Shown here: one piece after another, positions 52,656 to 60,175 of the stretch | Position numbering within the stretch: the first letter of the stretch is position 1 | Layout of the letters: each line of letters starts with the position of its first letter | DNA from: Merdimmobilis hominis | GTDB taxonomy: Bacteria > Bacillota > Clostridia > Oscillospirales > Ruminococcaceae | NCBI RefSeq assembly: GCF_021109255.1 | Contig: NZ_JAJODG010000001.1 | Reading direction: 5' to 3' (one strand) | DNA length: 64,000 nucleotides | Notes under the pieces: generated by a model | What the model saw: only the letters and a program-made list of their open reading frames with translations | Databases searched by the model: none | Told to the model about the DNA's origin: nothing | Program-made: the position numbers and the translations under genes

Positions 52656-53390
52656 TTACCGCTGGGATAATTGGAGGAAGTTCTTTGTTCTCTCATTTTG
52701 AGGGTTGCCGAAGATCTGCTCGGGAGGGCCTTGCTCCACAATTTGGCCATCGGCCATAAAGACCACCTTGTCTGCCGCTTCCCGGGCGAAGCGCATTTCA
52801 TGGGTGACGATCAGCATGGTGGTGTGCTTTTTGGCCAGGTCGCGGATGACCTCCAACACCTCGCCCACCAAGCTGGGGTCCAGGGCTGCGGTCGGCTCGT
52901 CAAACAAGATAATCTGGGGCTTTACTGCCATGGCCCTGGCGATGCCGACCCGCTGCTGTTGGCCACCAGAGAGGCGGGAGGGATACTCGTTTTCTTTGTC
53001 CAGTAAGCTCACCTGTTTTAAATAGCCGCGGGCTTCTTCCAGGGCCTTGTCCCTGGGCATCTTTTGGACGGTCACCAGCGGTTGGAGGACGTTATCCAGG
53101 ACAGTCATATTTTTAAATAGGTTGTAGCTTTGGAACACCATAGCGGATTGATGGCGCAGAGCTTTGATCTCCTTAGGGGTAGAGGATTGGGCATCCACCG
53201 AAACCTCCCCGATGGCGATGGTCCCTTGCTCGGGCTGTTCCAGATAGTTGATACAGCGCAGCAGAGTGGACTTCCCAGTGCCGGAGGGTCCGATGACTGC
53301 GACTACCTCCCCCTTTTGAATCTCAAGGTCGATCCCACGAAGGACCTCCAGCTGATCGAACTTTTTATGCAGATTGGTAATTTTAATCAT
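52656..53390 (-). CDS. Polar amino-acid ABC transporter ATPase
   Basis: A 244-residue GlnQ/HisP-type ATPase. Walker A is GPSGTGKST, the Q-loop FQSYNLFKNMTV, the signature LSGGQQQRVGIARA, Walker B ILFDEPTAALDP and the switch VTHEMRFA. It couples ATP to the permease at 53413 and perhaps also to the permease at 28858, which has no ATPase of its own nearby. Confidence 0.96.
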   Translation of the reverse strand: MIKITNLHKKFDQLEVLRGIDLEIQKGEVVAVIGPSGTGKSTLLRCINYLEQPEQGTIAIGEVSVDAQSSTPKEIKALRHQSAMVFQSYNLFKNMTVLDNVLQPLVTVQKMPRDKALEEARGYLKQVSLLDKENEYPSRLSGGQQQRVGIARAMAVKPQIILFDEPTAALDPSLVGEVLEVIRDLAKKHTTMLIVTHEMRFAREAADKVVFMADGQIVEQGPPEQIFGNPQNERTKNFLQLSQR

Positions 53391-53412
53391 GATATTTTCT
53401 CCCCAAGCGGTT

Positions 53413-54075
53413 TTAGTACGCCCGATTCAGTCGTTTTTCCAGCATCTTTTGCAGGAAATTGATGCAGATGGTGATGATCCAGTAGATGATGGCGGCCACA
53501 AAAAAAGCTTCAAAGAAGTTGTAAGTTGCAATACCGGCCATATTGGCGGAAGCCATCAGCTCCGCCACACCGATGGTAAACGCCATCGAACTGCCTTTTA
53601 CCAGGTCCACAAAACTATTGCTCAGAGAAGGTACGGCAACCCGGAAGGCCTGTGGGAAGACAACCAAGGAGAAAATTTGCAAGCTGCTCATGCCAATGGA
53701 AATGCCTGCTTCACTTTGGCCCTTTTCTACAGATGAGAGGGCGCCCCGCAGGTTTTCCGCCATATAGGCGGACATATTCAAAGACAGGGCAATTACCACG
53801 GCAGTATAGCCGGTCATTTTGGCAAAGAAGGGAATCCCCATGTTGCCAAGCCCAAAATAAATCAAATACAATTGGCAGAGAGCTGGGGTGCCGCGGAAAA
53901 AGGAAACATACACTTTAAGAATAGGCGTAATTATTTTTACGTTATAGTAGATAATGGATGAAATTATAATTGCTAAGGTCAGAGAAATGACCAATGATAG
54001 GATTGCCAGGCTGATTGTATGCTTTGTTGCAGCAATCAGCTGTGGGATGATTTTGACGATAAATTCGAAATCCAA
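53413..54075 (-). CDS. Polar amino-acid ABC transporter permease
   Basis: A 220-residue HisM-type permease (KHTISLAILSLVISLTLAII; SFFRGTPALCQLYLIYFGLG; EAGISIGMSSLQIFSLVVFP, the ATPase-docking loop). It is the first gene of the operon. GGAGAGGACATTTTGG lies upstream of the ATG at 54075. Confidence 0.95.
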   Translation of the reverse strand: MDFEFIVKIIPQLIAATKHTISLAILSLVISLTLAIIISSIIYYNVKIITPILKVYVSFFRGTPALCQLYLIYFGLGNMGIPFFAKMTGYTAVVIALSLNMSAYMAENLRGALSSVEKGQSEAGISIGMSSLQIFSLVVFPQAFRVAVPSLSNSFVDLVKGSSMAFTIGVAELMASANMAGIATYNFFEAFFVAAIIYWIITICINFLQKMLEKRLNRAY

Positions 54076-54549
54076 AATGTCCTCTCCTTTTTAATTGTTT
54101 GACTTTTATCAGCTTACGTCGAATGCCACCAGAAATCAAATTGTTTTTTTGAATTGAACCGAAAATTCAATTGACTTTTTCTATTTTTCCTCTGTTTTTC
54201 ACAAAATTTGAACATATTTTTTATTATATATTTTTGAAATGGTTGAGAATTTGAATTTTTGATTTTGCAATTGTGAAAAGTGAAAGGCGGAAATATTCTT
54301 TTCGGAATTATTCGGAGTTTTTTAATATGTCTAAATAGGGATATAGAAGAAATGAAAAATTGTCCTGTGTTCGATAGTATAAAAAGAATCCACATAAACA
54401 CAGTTTATGTGGATTCTTTTTATATGACTCCCCAAAACGGATTTCCAGCAAACAAAAAGCGGATATCTGGAGGTGATCACCTGTAAAAATGGTTGAAAGA
54501 CCGGCGTTTATATGTGTGTATGCCCCAGGGAGAAATGGAGTAGCAAGAG
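54076..54549. other. AT-rich intergenic region
   Basis: 474 bases, very AT-rich at 54120-54350. It should hold the promoter of the amino-acid transporter (a TATAAT lies at 54223-54228 on the minus strand without a clear -35) and carries the terminator listed at 54381-54422. No gene was supported. Confidence 0.45.
54381..54422. terminator. Terminator after the SsuB-like gene
   Basis: AAAAAGAATCCACATAAA/TTTATGTGGATTCTTTTT perfect 18-bp stem with a five-base loop, T-runs on both strands. It lies 127 bases past the minus-strand gene at 54550. Confidence 0.85.
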
Positions 54550-55563
54550 TTATGCTTCGTAATGGATGACATCTTTGTTGTCTAGCATAAGATAAACAGT
54601 ATCGCCTCTATAAAACTGATGTTGCCCCTCATAAAGTTGGTCCACATCCAACTGCAGCTGACCTGCCGTCACTGTGTAACGGATGACGTTGCCTTGATAG
54701 ATCACCTGCTTGACCACGCCTTCCAGGGTGAATTGTCCTTGGGAAGGAGGGGTATCGGAAAGGCAGATGCTCTCTGGGCGCACGGCATAACTGCCACTGG
54801 GATCCTGAGTAAAGCCAAGGAGAGCCCAAAGTTCCCCCGGGATGATATTGTAATGGCCGATGAAGCTGGCCGCGTAGTGGGTCTTTGGGGAAAGGTAGAG
54901 CTCCATGGGGGAGCCGCTCTGTTCAACGCGCCCTGCGTTCATCAGATAGATCCGGTCGGACATCCGCATGGCTTCTTCCTGGTCGTGGGTGACGAATATA
55001 GTAGTGATCCCCAGGGATGTGTGAATGTTTTTGATGCGGATTTGCAGTGCTTTGCGCAACTTGGCATCGATGGCGCTGAAGGGCTCGTCTAGCAACAGGA
55101 CCTTGGGGTTTGTCACAATCCCACGTGCTAGGCTGACCCTTTGCTGTTCCCCACCGGAGAGCTGAGAGGGGTATTTTGCCTCACTGCCCTCCATCTCGAT
55201 GAGGGCTAGGGCCTCTTTCACCTTTTGGTCAATCTCGTTCCGAGGCATCTTTTGAATGCGAAGCCCATACGCAATATTGTCGTATACATTCATGGAAGGG
55301 AAGAGGCTGTACTGCTGGAAGACCATGGCCAAGTTGCGTTGGCGGGGGCTTACATGAGTGATGTCCTCTCCGTCGATCCGGATGCTGCCAGAATCGATGC
55401 CCACCAATCCAGCGATGCTCCGCAGCAGGGTAGTTTTGCCACAGCCGGATGCCCCCAGCAAGGTGATGAATTCTCCTTTTTCAATGGACAGGTTGATCCC
55501 TTTGAGAATCTGCCTGCCGTCTTCAAAGGTTTTGTTTACCCCTTGGATTTCAATATAACTCAT
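54550..55563 (-). CDS. ABC transporter ATPase (SsuB/PotA-like, with TOBE-type C-domain)
   Basis: A 337-residue importer ATPase. Motifs are GASGCGKTT (Walker A), FQQYSLFPSMNV (Q-loop), LSGGEQQRVSLARG (signature), LLLDEPFSAID (Walker B) and VTHDQEEAMRMS. From about residue 240 an added beta domain (SYAVRPESICLSD; VIYQGNVIRYTV) is TOBE-like, as in spermidine/ferric/anion importers rather than classic SsuB. ATG 55563 follows GGGAGGCATCC. It is the last gene of the DUF169-permease-binding protein-ATPase operon. Confidence 0.93.
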   Translation of the reverse strand: MSYIEIQGVNKTFEDGRQILKGINLSIEKGEFITLLGASGCGKTTLLRSIAGLVGIDSGSIRIDGEDITHVSPRQRNLAMVFQQYSLFPSMNVYDNIAYGLRIQKMPRNEIDQKVKEALALIEMEGSEAKYPSQLSGGEQQRVSLARGIVTNPKVLLLDEPFSAIDAKLRKALQIRIKNIHTSLGITTIFVTHDQEEAMRMSDRIYLMNAGRVEQSGSPMELYLSPKTHYAASFIGHYNIIPGELWALLGFTQDPSGSYAVRPESICLSDTPPSQGQFTLEGVVKQVIYQGNVIRYTVTAGQLQLDVDQLYEGQHQFYRGDTVYLMLDNKDVIHYEA

Positions 55564-55612
55564 GGATGCCTCCCATAAAACGTGAGAATTGGGCCCGACT
55601 GGAGAGCTGAGG

Positions 55613-56671
55613 CTAGTTTGCCTGGGCGTAGCCGTTTTCGATGGCTTTTTCCACAAAACTCATATCTACTGTGTCTTCGTAGGATAGGTCTGAGGTGATA
55701 ATGCCGGAACGTTTGGAAAAATCCACCACGGCGTTTTGCCCCTCCTCGCTCACATAGCCATTCTTGCTGAACGCGCCGCGCATAATTTCAATTTTATCGG
55801 CAAGATCTTCGGTGGCCATGCCGGGGAACAGTTCTGCGAGGACTTCGGCCGCCTCTTGGGAGGTGTGGTTCTGGAGCCAGTCAAGCCCCTTGCAGGTGGC
55901 GTTGACAAATGCTTGGACGATCTCGGGATTCTCGTTTTTATAGGCTTCGGTGCAAAGAATGACCTCGGCAGGGAAGGAATCACTCTTCAGATAGCGGGCG
56001 GCGTCCTCCGGTCTGCGGGTGTCCACCAGATAGCGGATGCCCTCCACCTCGTCGGCCTCTTTGTAGTTGTCTGCATTGATGAACGCAGCCTGGATTTCAT
56101 TCTTCTGCAGTGCAGCGACAACTGCACCCTTGTTCAAATTGACTAGAGTGACATCCTTGCCGATTTCTAGGCCGGCTTCTTCCAAAATGGCGACACAGAA
56201 GGTGTAGGGGGCGGAGCCAGGGGTGCTTGCAAAGACGGTTTTGCCCTTCAAATCTTCCACCTTTTCAATATCGGAGGTGCTGACAAAGGAGTAATAGCGG
56301 GTGTCCAGCATGGTGGCGATAACAGTGGAGCGCTGGTTCTGCTCTTGGGCTTTCAGCGAGACCTCTTGAGACAGGATGCAGAACTGGGAATCCCCAGTGT
56401 GCATGCTTTTGAAGCAGTTGGGGCCATCGTCGATGCGAAGGAGCTGGACGTCCAGGCCCTCCTCCTCATAGTAACCCAGCTGGTAAGCCAGGTACATAGG
56501 GGTCCAGCTTACGCCGCGGAATTCGGTGACAACGACCTTTTGCAGTTCCCCAGTGGAGGAAGAACTGCCGGAGGGGGTGCTGTTTTGGTTTGTGGTGTTG
56601 CCGCAGCCGGCGAACAAAGCTGAGAACATCAGCACAGCTGCCAGCAAAATGGAGATACGTTTTTTCATCAT
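55613..56671 (-). CDS. ABC substrate-binding lipoprotein, NMT1/SsuA-like
   Basis: A 352-residue lipoprotein (MMKKRISILLAAVLMFSAL, lipobox ALFAGC). The mature protein is of the NMT1/SsuA/TauA group (MYLAYQLGYYEEEGLDVQLL; GDSQFCILSQEVSLKAQEQN; GKTVFASTPGSAPY). This fold binds sulphonates, thiamine precursors, nitrate-like anions or other small organics; the ligand is unknown here. ATG 56671 or 56668 after AGAGGGAAAC. Third gene of the operon. Confidence 0.92.
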   Translation of the reverse strand: MMKKRISILLAAVLMFSALFAGCGNTTNQNSTPSGSSSSTGELQKVVVTEFRGVSWTPMYLAYQLGYYEEEGLDVQLLRIDDGPNCFKSMHTGDSQFCILSQEVSLKAQEQNQRSTVIATMLDTRYYSFVSTSDIEKVEDLKGKTVFASTPGSAPYTFCVAILEEAGLEIGKDVTLVNLNKGAVVAALQKNEIQAAFINADNYKEADEVEGIRYLVDTRRPEDAARYLKSDSFPAEVILCTEAYKNENPEIVQAFVNATCKGLDWLQNHTSQEAAEVLAELFPGMATEDLADKIEIMRGAFSKNGYVSEEGQNAVVDFSKRSGIITSDLSYEDTVDMSFVEKAIENGYAQAN

Positions 56672-56694
56672 GTTTCCCTCTTCTTTCATTTGTT

Positions 56695-57510
56695 TTAATC
56701 GGCTGCCGTTTTTAAGGAAAGGTTGCTCTCCGTCCTCCAGTGGAGGATCCGCCCTTCCAAACGGTCGAGAACCCAGTTGAGAGTGCGGTTAAAAACCAAT
56801 AAGATCAAGACGCAGGCCAAAACGCGATCGAGGTCAAAGTAGGAGGCAGCAAAGGATATCATCCATCCAAAGCCACCGGAGGCTCCGATGTATTCCCCCA
56901 TGATGGCGCCTACCATGCACGAGCCAATCCCGCTCCGGATGCTGGAGATGATCCAGGGGGCGCAAGCGGGAATAACCACTAAGGTCAGTGTTTGGAATGC
57001 ATTTGCCCCCAACAAGCTAGATGCTTCAATCCAGCGCTGATCCAGGTTTTTAATGGCGTTATAGGTGGAGCCGAACACACCAAAAAACACCATCATCCCG
57101 GCGAGGATTACCTTGGACTTAAATCCAAACCCAAACCATAGAATGTAAAGAGGCGATAGAGTAAGCTGGGGAATTCCGGCAATAGCTGTCAGGATAGGGG
57201 TTATCACGCTGCCTAAAAATTTGATTTGGCTAAACAGCACTCCGAACCCAACTCCGAATGCGGTACCAAAAAACAACCCGGACAAAGCTTCTCCAATGGT
57301 AATGGAAGCATGGTGGGCCAGTTCACCGCTCATGGTAAACTCATACAAATCCGCCAATATTGCGCTGGGGTAGCTTGTGTAAAAAGGGTTCAATACACCA
57401 ATGCGAGTATTGTATTCCCAAAGAGCCAAGAGGGCGAAAATAATAGCATACCGCACACCTGCCGTCACTGCCGCCCGATTTCGTCTCCCTCTGTTTGTGG
57501 CCATATCCAT
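56695..57510 (-). CDS. ABC transporter permease (SsuC-like)
   Basis: A 271-residue permease with six membrane helices. The EAA loop is WIEASSLLGANAFQTLTLVV, and GEALSGLFFGTAFGVGFGVL is typical of the SsuC/TauC group. Its ATG overlaps the DUF169 stop (TAATG), so the two are translationally coupled. It pairs with the binding protein and ATPase downstream. Confidence 0.94.
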   Translation of the reverse strand: MDMATNRGRRNRAAVTAGVRYAIIFALLALWEYNTRIGVLNPFYTSYPSAILADLYEFTMSGELAHHASITIGEALSGLFFGTAFGVGFGVLFSQIKFLGSVITPILTAIAGIPQLTLSPLYILWFGFGFKSKVILAGMMVFFGVFGSTYNAIKNLDQRWIEASSLLGANAFQTLTLVVIPACAPWIISSIRSGIGSCMVGAIMGEYIGASGGFGWMISFAASYFDLDRVLACVLILLVFNRTLNWVLDRLEGRILHWRTESNLSLKTAAD

Positions 57511-58307
57511 TACTCCTTTGAAGACCGATCGTTTTTTAAAAAGTAGGTGCGCCCATACTGGATATCCAGGTCGTAGAGGGAGTCCCGGCGAAGGTCCCGT
57601 TCTATCTCCGCCTTTCGGCGATTGCGCTCAATGGCGTTGACTGTGTTTTGTATTCCCCGCACCAAACCGGCAAATTTGCTGTAGGCAACCCCAATGGCGA
57701 CCTCACTCTCCTTCCAATTTGTCCGGTAGCGAGTACCAGCACAGAACACGGAAAGGTTAATACACTGGTTGATATAAGGGTAATTGGTGCACTCCACACA
57801 GACTGCTTGGTTCCCGCTCATGCAGAAATTATTCTGTAGTCCGTAGGTGCAGGTATAACCCTGGACAATTCTCATAGCTTCCCTGGTATTTGTTATAAAC
57901 AGCACCACGTCGGGTTCTTCCTCAAAACACTCTAGCGGCATGATGACAATTCCGTAGAGCGGGCGGTTTAGAATGGCAAATTTCAAAGCTACTGACTTGG
58001 CAACCTGCTGGTTTTCATAGAGGCCCAGGGCCATACCCGATTCACCGGTATAGTATTGTGGAGCAGGTGGTACGAACCCCAAAGCCCTGGAAGAACCGCT
58101 ACAGCCTGAGGTATCTTTGGTAAGCTTAATCCGGTTTCCGCTGCTGGCAGAGGCTACAGCCTGGCAGTAATACATGGGGCGGAGCGGCTCAATAGCGTCT
58201 ATGCAGTCAAACCTTTCTTTTTCGTAGATAAACTGGACTCCGACGATACGCCGGTCAAGATCTAACAGTGCGTATGCTCGTTTGGTAATATCCTGTTGCC
58301 CATCCAT
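57510..58307 (-). CDS. DUF169 family cysteine-rich protein
   Basis: A 265-residue cytoplasmic protein with the DUF169 pattern: RIVGVQFIYEKERFDC, MYYCQAVASASSGNRIKL, SGCSGSSRALGF, and a Cys-rich C-half (NFCMSGNQAVCVECTNYPY, INQCINLSVFCAGTRYRTNW). The conserved cysteines suggest metal or cofactor binding, but no function is established. It is the first gene of an SsuABC-like transporter operon. ATG 58307 has AAGGAGGGCTCAAT upstream. A weak promoter (TTGGAA, 18 bases, TAGAAT at 58341-58370) and an upstream Spo0A-type box are on the minus strand. Confidence 0.8.
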   Translation of the reverse strand: MDGQQDITKRAYALLDLDRRIVGVQFIYEKERFDCIDAIEPLRPMYYCQAVASASSGNRIKLTKDTSGCSGSSRALGFVPPAPQYYTGESGMALGLYENQQVAKSVALKFAILNRPLYGIVIMPLECFEEEPDVVLFITNTREAMRIVQGYTCTYGLQNNFCMSGNQAVCVECTNYPYINQCINLSVFCAGTRYRTNWKESEVAIGVAYSKFAGLVRGIQNTVNAIERNRRKAEIERDLRRDSLYDLDIQYGRTYFLKNDRSSKE

Positions 58308-58420
58308 ATTGAGCCCTCCTTATTTTTTGTAACTTTTTATATTCTATCTTACAAGACTGAATATTTCCAATTGATTAATCCAATGGAAAGCCGAGGCATA
58401 TAGATTCTGTTGATACAAAT

Positions 58421-58429
58421 TTCGACAAA
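58421..58429 (-). promoter_or_regulatory. Spo0A box upstream of the DUF169 operon
   Basis: Minus strand TTTGTCGAA, an exact match to the 0A-box consensus, 114 bases upstream of the DUF169 start. A single nine-base match; functional status unknown. Confidence 0.4.
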
Positions 58430-58508
58430 ATATGAAAGAAGAATATAATAAGATTGTCTCTTAGTTAAAAAGCATAACAAGACCGCCACAGAGAGGGAAT
58501 AGGCACAA

Positions 58509-58559
58509 AAAGGGAAAACCCCCAGTCAGGCGATAGAACCTGGCCGGGGGTTTTCCCTT
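58509..58559 (-). terminator. Orphan terminator upstream of the DUF169 operon
   Basis: Minus strand AAGGGAAAACCCCC/GGGGGTTTTCCC with inner pairing, followed by TTTTTGTG. No gene ends here on that strand; it may stop tRNA read-through or end a small RNA. Confidence 0.75.
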
Positions 58560-58755
58560 GATATTGGTTTGTGTCAGTTAAAGCATACTAGATAGCAGGC
58601 GAGTTGTAAGGATTGAAAAAAGGAAAAGGTCTGCTTTAACAGGACCTCTTCCTTATGACCACAACATCGTTTGCACAGAATGCTGTGGATATGATTATAT
58701 AACTGTTACAAAATAGATACCGTTTGGGCACGGGCACAAAACTTTAAAATAGAAA
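58560..58755 (-). other. Gene-free stretch, possible small RNA
   Basis: Between the orphan terminator and the tRNA terminator. It holds a stem AGGAAAAGGTC/GGACCTCTTCCT (58620-58653) and a minus-strand TATAAT (58694-58699) with no convincing -35. Only a candidate small-RNA locus. Confidence 0.3.
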
Positions 58756-58789
58756 AAACCTGCGGTCGCGAATTGCTGACCGCAGGTTT
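58756..58789 (-). terminator. Terminator of the serine tRNA operon
   Basis: Minus strand AAACCTGCGGTC/GACCGCAGGTTT followed by TTTT, directly after the tRNA-Ser(GCT) 3' end. Confidence 0.92.
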
Positions 58790-58879
58790 GGCGGAGATGG
58801 AGGGACTCGAACCCTCGCGCCGGTTTCCCGACCTACGCCCTTAGCAGGGGCGCCTCGTCACCAACTTGAGTACATCTCC
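58789..58879 (-). tRNA. tRNA-Ser (GCT)
   Basis: 91 bases including the encoded CCA. Acceptor arms GGAGATG/CATCTCC, anticodon stem-loop CCCCTGCTAAGGG giving GCT, an extended variable arm as in serine tRNAs, and GGTTCGAGTCC in the T arm. Confidence 0.95.
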
Positions 58880-58926
58880 ATAGTGACTTGCCATTCCAGT
58901 TATTGAATTGTATGCCATGGAGAATT

Positions 58927-59014
58927 TGGCGGAGAGGGTGGGATTCGAACCCACGGCTCTCGACGAGTCACTGGTTTTCAAGACCAGCTCCTTAAACCGC
59001 TCGGACACCTCTCC
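58927..59014 (-). tRNA. tRNA-Ser (TGA)
   Basis: 88 bases with encoded CCA. Acceptor arms GGAGAGG/CCTCTCC, anticodon stem-loop CTGGTCTTGAAAACCAG giving TGA, long variable arm, GGTTCGAATCC in the T arm. It lies 47 bases before the second serine tRNA on the same transcript. The 304 bases from 59015 to 59318 hold no further gene. Confidence 0.95.
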
Positions 59015-59318
59015 ATATAGCGACAATAGTTATACTACCATAGTATTGCCCAATAGTCAAGAGAATTTCCAAAAAATCCAGTGTTCTGGCATCAAATTTT
59101 TTCTATAGAAAAGGGACGGGCTCCTATTGATTTTTCTGTTATTTTATAGCATTTACCGGATTGTAGAATGATTGGGGGAATTCTTCGAAAAACTTTTGAT
59201 TCTTCTTAATTCCCTACAATTTTGTGGTCAAATAATGACTTGTTTTGACTGATTTTCACCAATATGCGGAAATTACGGTATTCTGGCGTTAACCCATACA
59301 ACGAAAGGATGACGCATC

Positions 59319-59669
59319 ATGAATCACATCGAACGAACATTGCGCAGAATTGGAGGGAATTCCACCAATGCGGGATACCGTTACCTCGCTTATGCACTGG
59401 AACTCCTTCTGGAGATGGAGGAGTTCCCCTTCCGCAAATTGATCAACGAGATTTACAGCAAAGTGGCGGAGAAGTTTGACACCACCCCAGATGCAGTGAC
59501 CCGATCCATTGCCAGGACGGTGGAAGACATCTGGGTACACGGAGATAAAATCTTTCTTCAGGAAATCGCCGGCCGGCGTTTGGTGGAAAAGCCTTTGCCC
59601 AATGAGTTGATCTACTATTTGGTGACCTACTTGAAAGAGCAGGAAAACGCTGCTGTTCTGGCAAAGTAG
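59319..59669 (+). CDS. Stand-alone Spo0A C-terminal-type DNA-binding protein
   Basis: A 116-residue protein that aligns by eye with the effector domain of the sporulation master regulator Spo0A: IGGNSTNAGYRYLAYALELL, YSKVAEKFDTTPDAV, TRSIARTVEDIWVHG, then KPLPNELIYYLVTYLKEQE (in Bacillus Spo0A, TTASRVERAIRHAIEVAW and KPTNSEFI). There is no receiver domain, so phosphorylation cannot control it. ATG 59319 follows GAAAGGATGACGCATC. It is convergent with the small gene at 59688, 18 bases apart. Confidence 0.8.
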   Translation: MNHIERTLRRIGGNSTNAGYRYLAYALELLLEMEEFPFRKLINEIYSKVAEKFDTTPDAVTRSIARTVEDIWVHGDKIFLQEIAGRRLVEKPLPNELIYYLVTYLKEQENAAVLAK

Positions 59670-59687
59670 GGGGGGAGTCACGCCGTC

Positions 59688-59951
59688 TCAATCCATTTTG
59701 GGGAGGCGGTAGGCGATCATCTCCCGCCTGGCCTGTTGGGCGGTGAGACCCACAGCCAACCCGGCCCGCAGCCTGGCGGCGTCGATGCTGTTTGCCTCTA
59801 CAAGAATCCGTTCCCCACTCAGGGAATGGAACACCTGGTACAGCTGAATTTCTTGTTTGCCTGCCCGCTTTGCCACCATTTCAGGGGTGTCCCATTCCTC
59901 TACCAGCCGGTGGGCTGCTTGGAGCCAATGCTGCAACTGCTGACATACCAT
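59688..59951 (-). CDS. Small protein of unknown function, under Spo0A-like boxes
   Basis: An 87-residue soluble protein (LQHWLQAAHRLVEEWDTPEM; KQEIQLYQVFHSLSGERILV; RLRAGLAVGLTAQQARREMI). No family recognised. ATG 59951 is chosen because AAGGGAGG sits at seven-base spacing; ATG 59957 is possible. A longer upstream frame has no ribosome binding site and crosses the promoter. The promoter is strong and flanked by 0A-type boxes, so sporulation or stationary-phase control is likely (inference). Confidence 0.6.
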   Translation of the reverse strand: MVCQQLQHWLQAAHRLVEEWDTPEMVAKRAGKQEIQLYQVFHSLSGERILVEANSIDAARLRAGLAVGLTAQQARREMIAYRLPKMD

Positions 59952-59988
59952 CCCCATGCCTCCCTTTTCGACATGATAGCTTATTTTT

Positions 59989-60017
59989 ATTATATCGAAC
60001 ATCAGTTCGCCATTCAA
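59989..60017 (-). promoter_or_regulatory. Promoter of the small gene at 59688
   Basis: Minus strand TTGAAT (60012-60017), 17 bases, TATAAT (59989-59994). Full SigA type. Confidence 0.7.
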
Positions 60018-60025
60018 TAGTGTTT

Positions 60026-60034
60026 TTCGACAAA
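60026..60034 (-). promoter_or_regulatory. Spo0A box adjoining the -35
   Basis: Minus strand TTTGTCGAA (exact consensus) 8 bases upstream of the -35, centred about -48, where Spo0A activates in Bacillus. A weaker copy, ATGTCGAAA (59966-59974), lies about 10-15 bases past the expected start point. Confidence 0.55.
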
Positions 60035-60175
60035 TTCTCGAAGATATTTTGTTTTCCTTCCTCTTAAAACAGTTTTTTGAAAATGGGCAGAGAGCATGGG
60101 GAAAACCAGCTGGAAACCCGTCTTTTCGTTTACCAAAATTTAGGCTATAATCAAGGGGAAAGGGGAGGATGTCCC

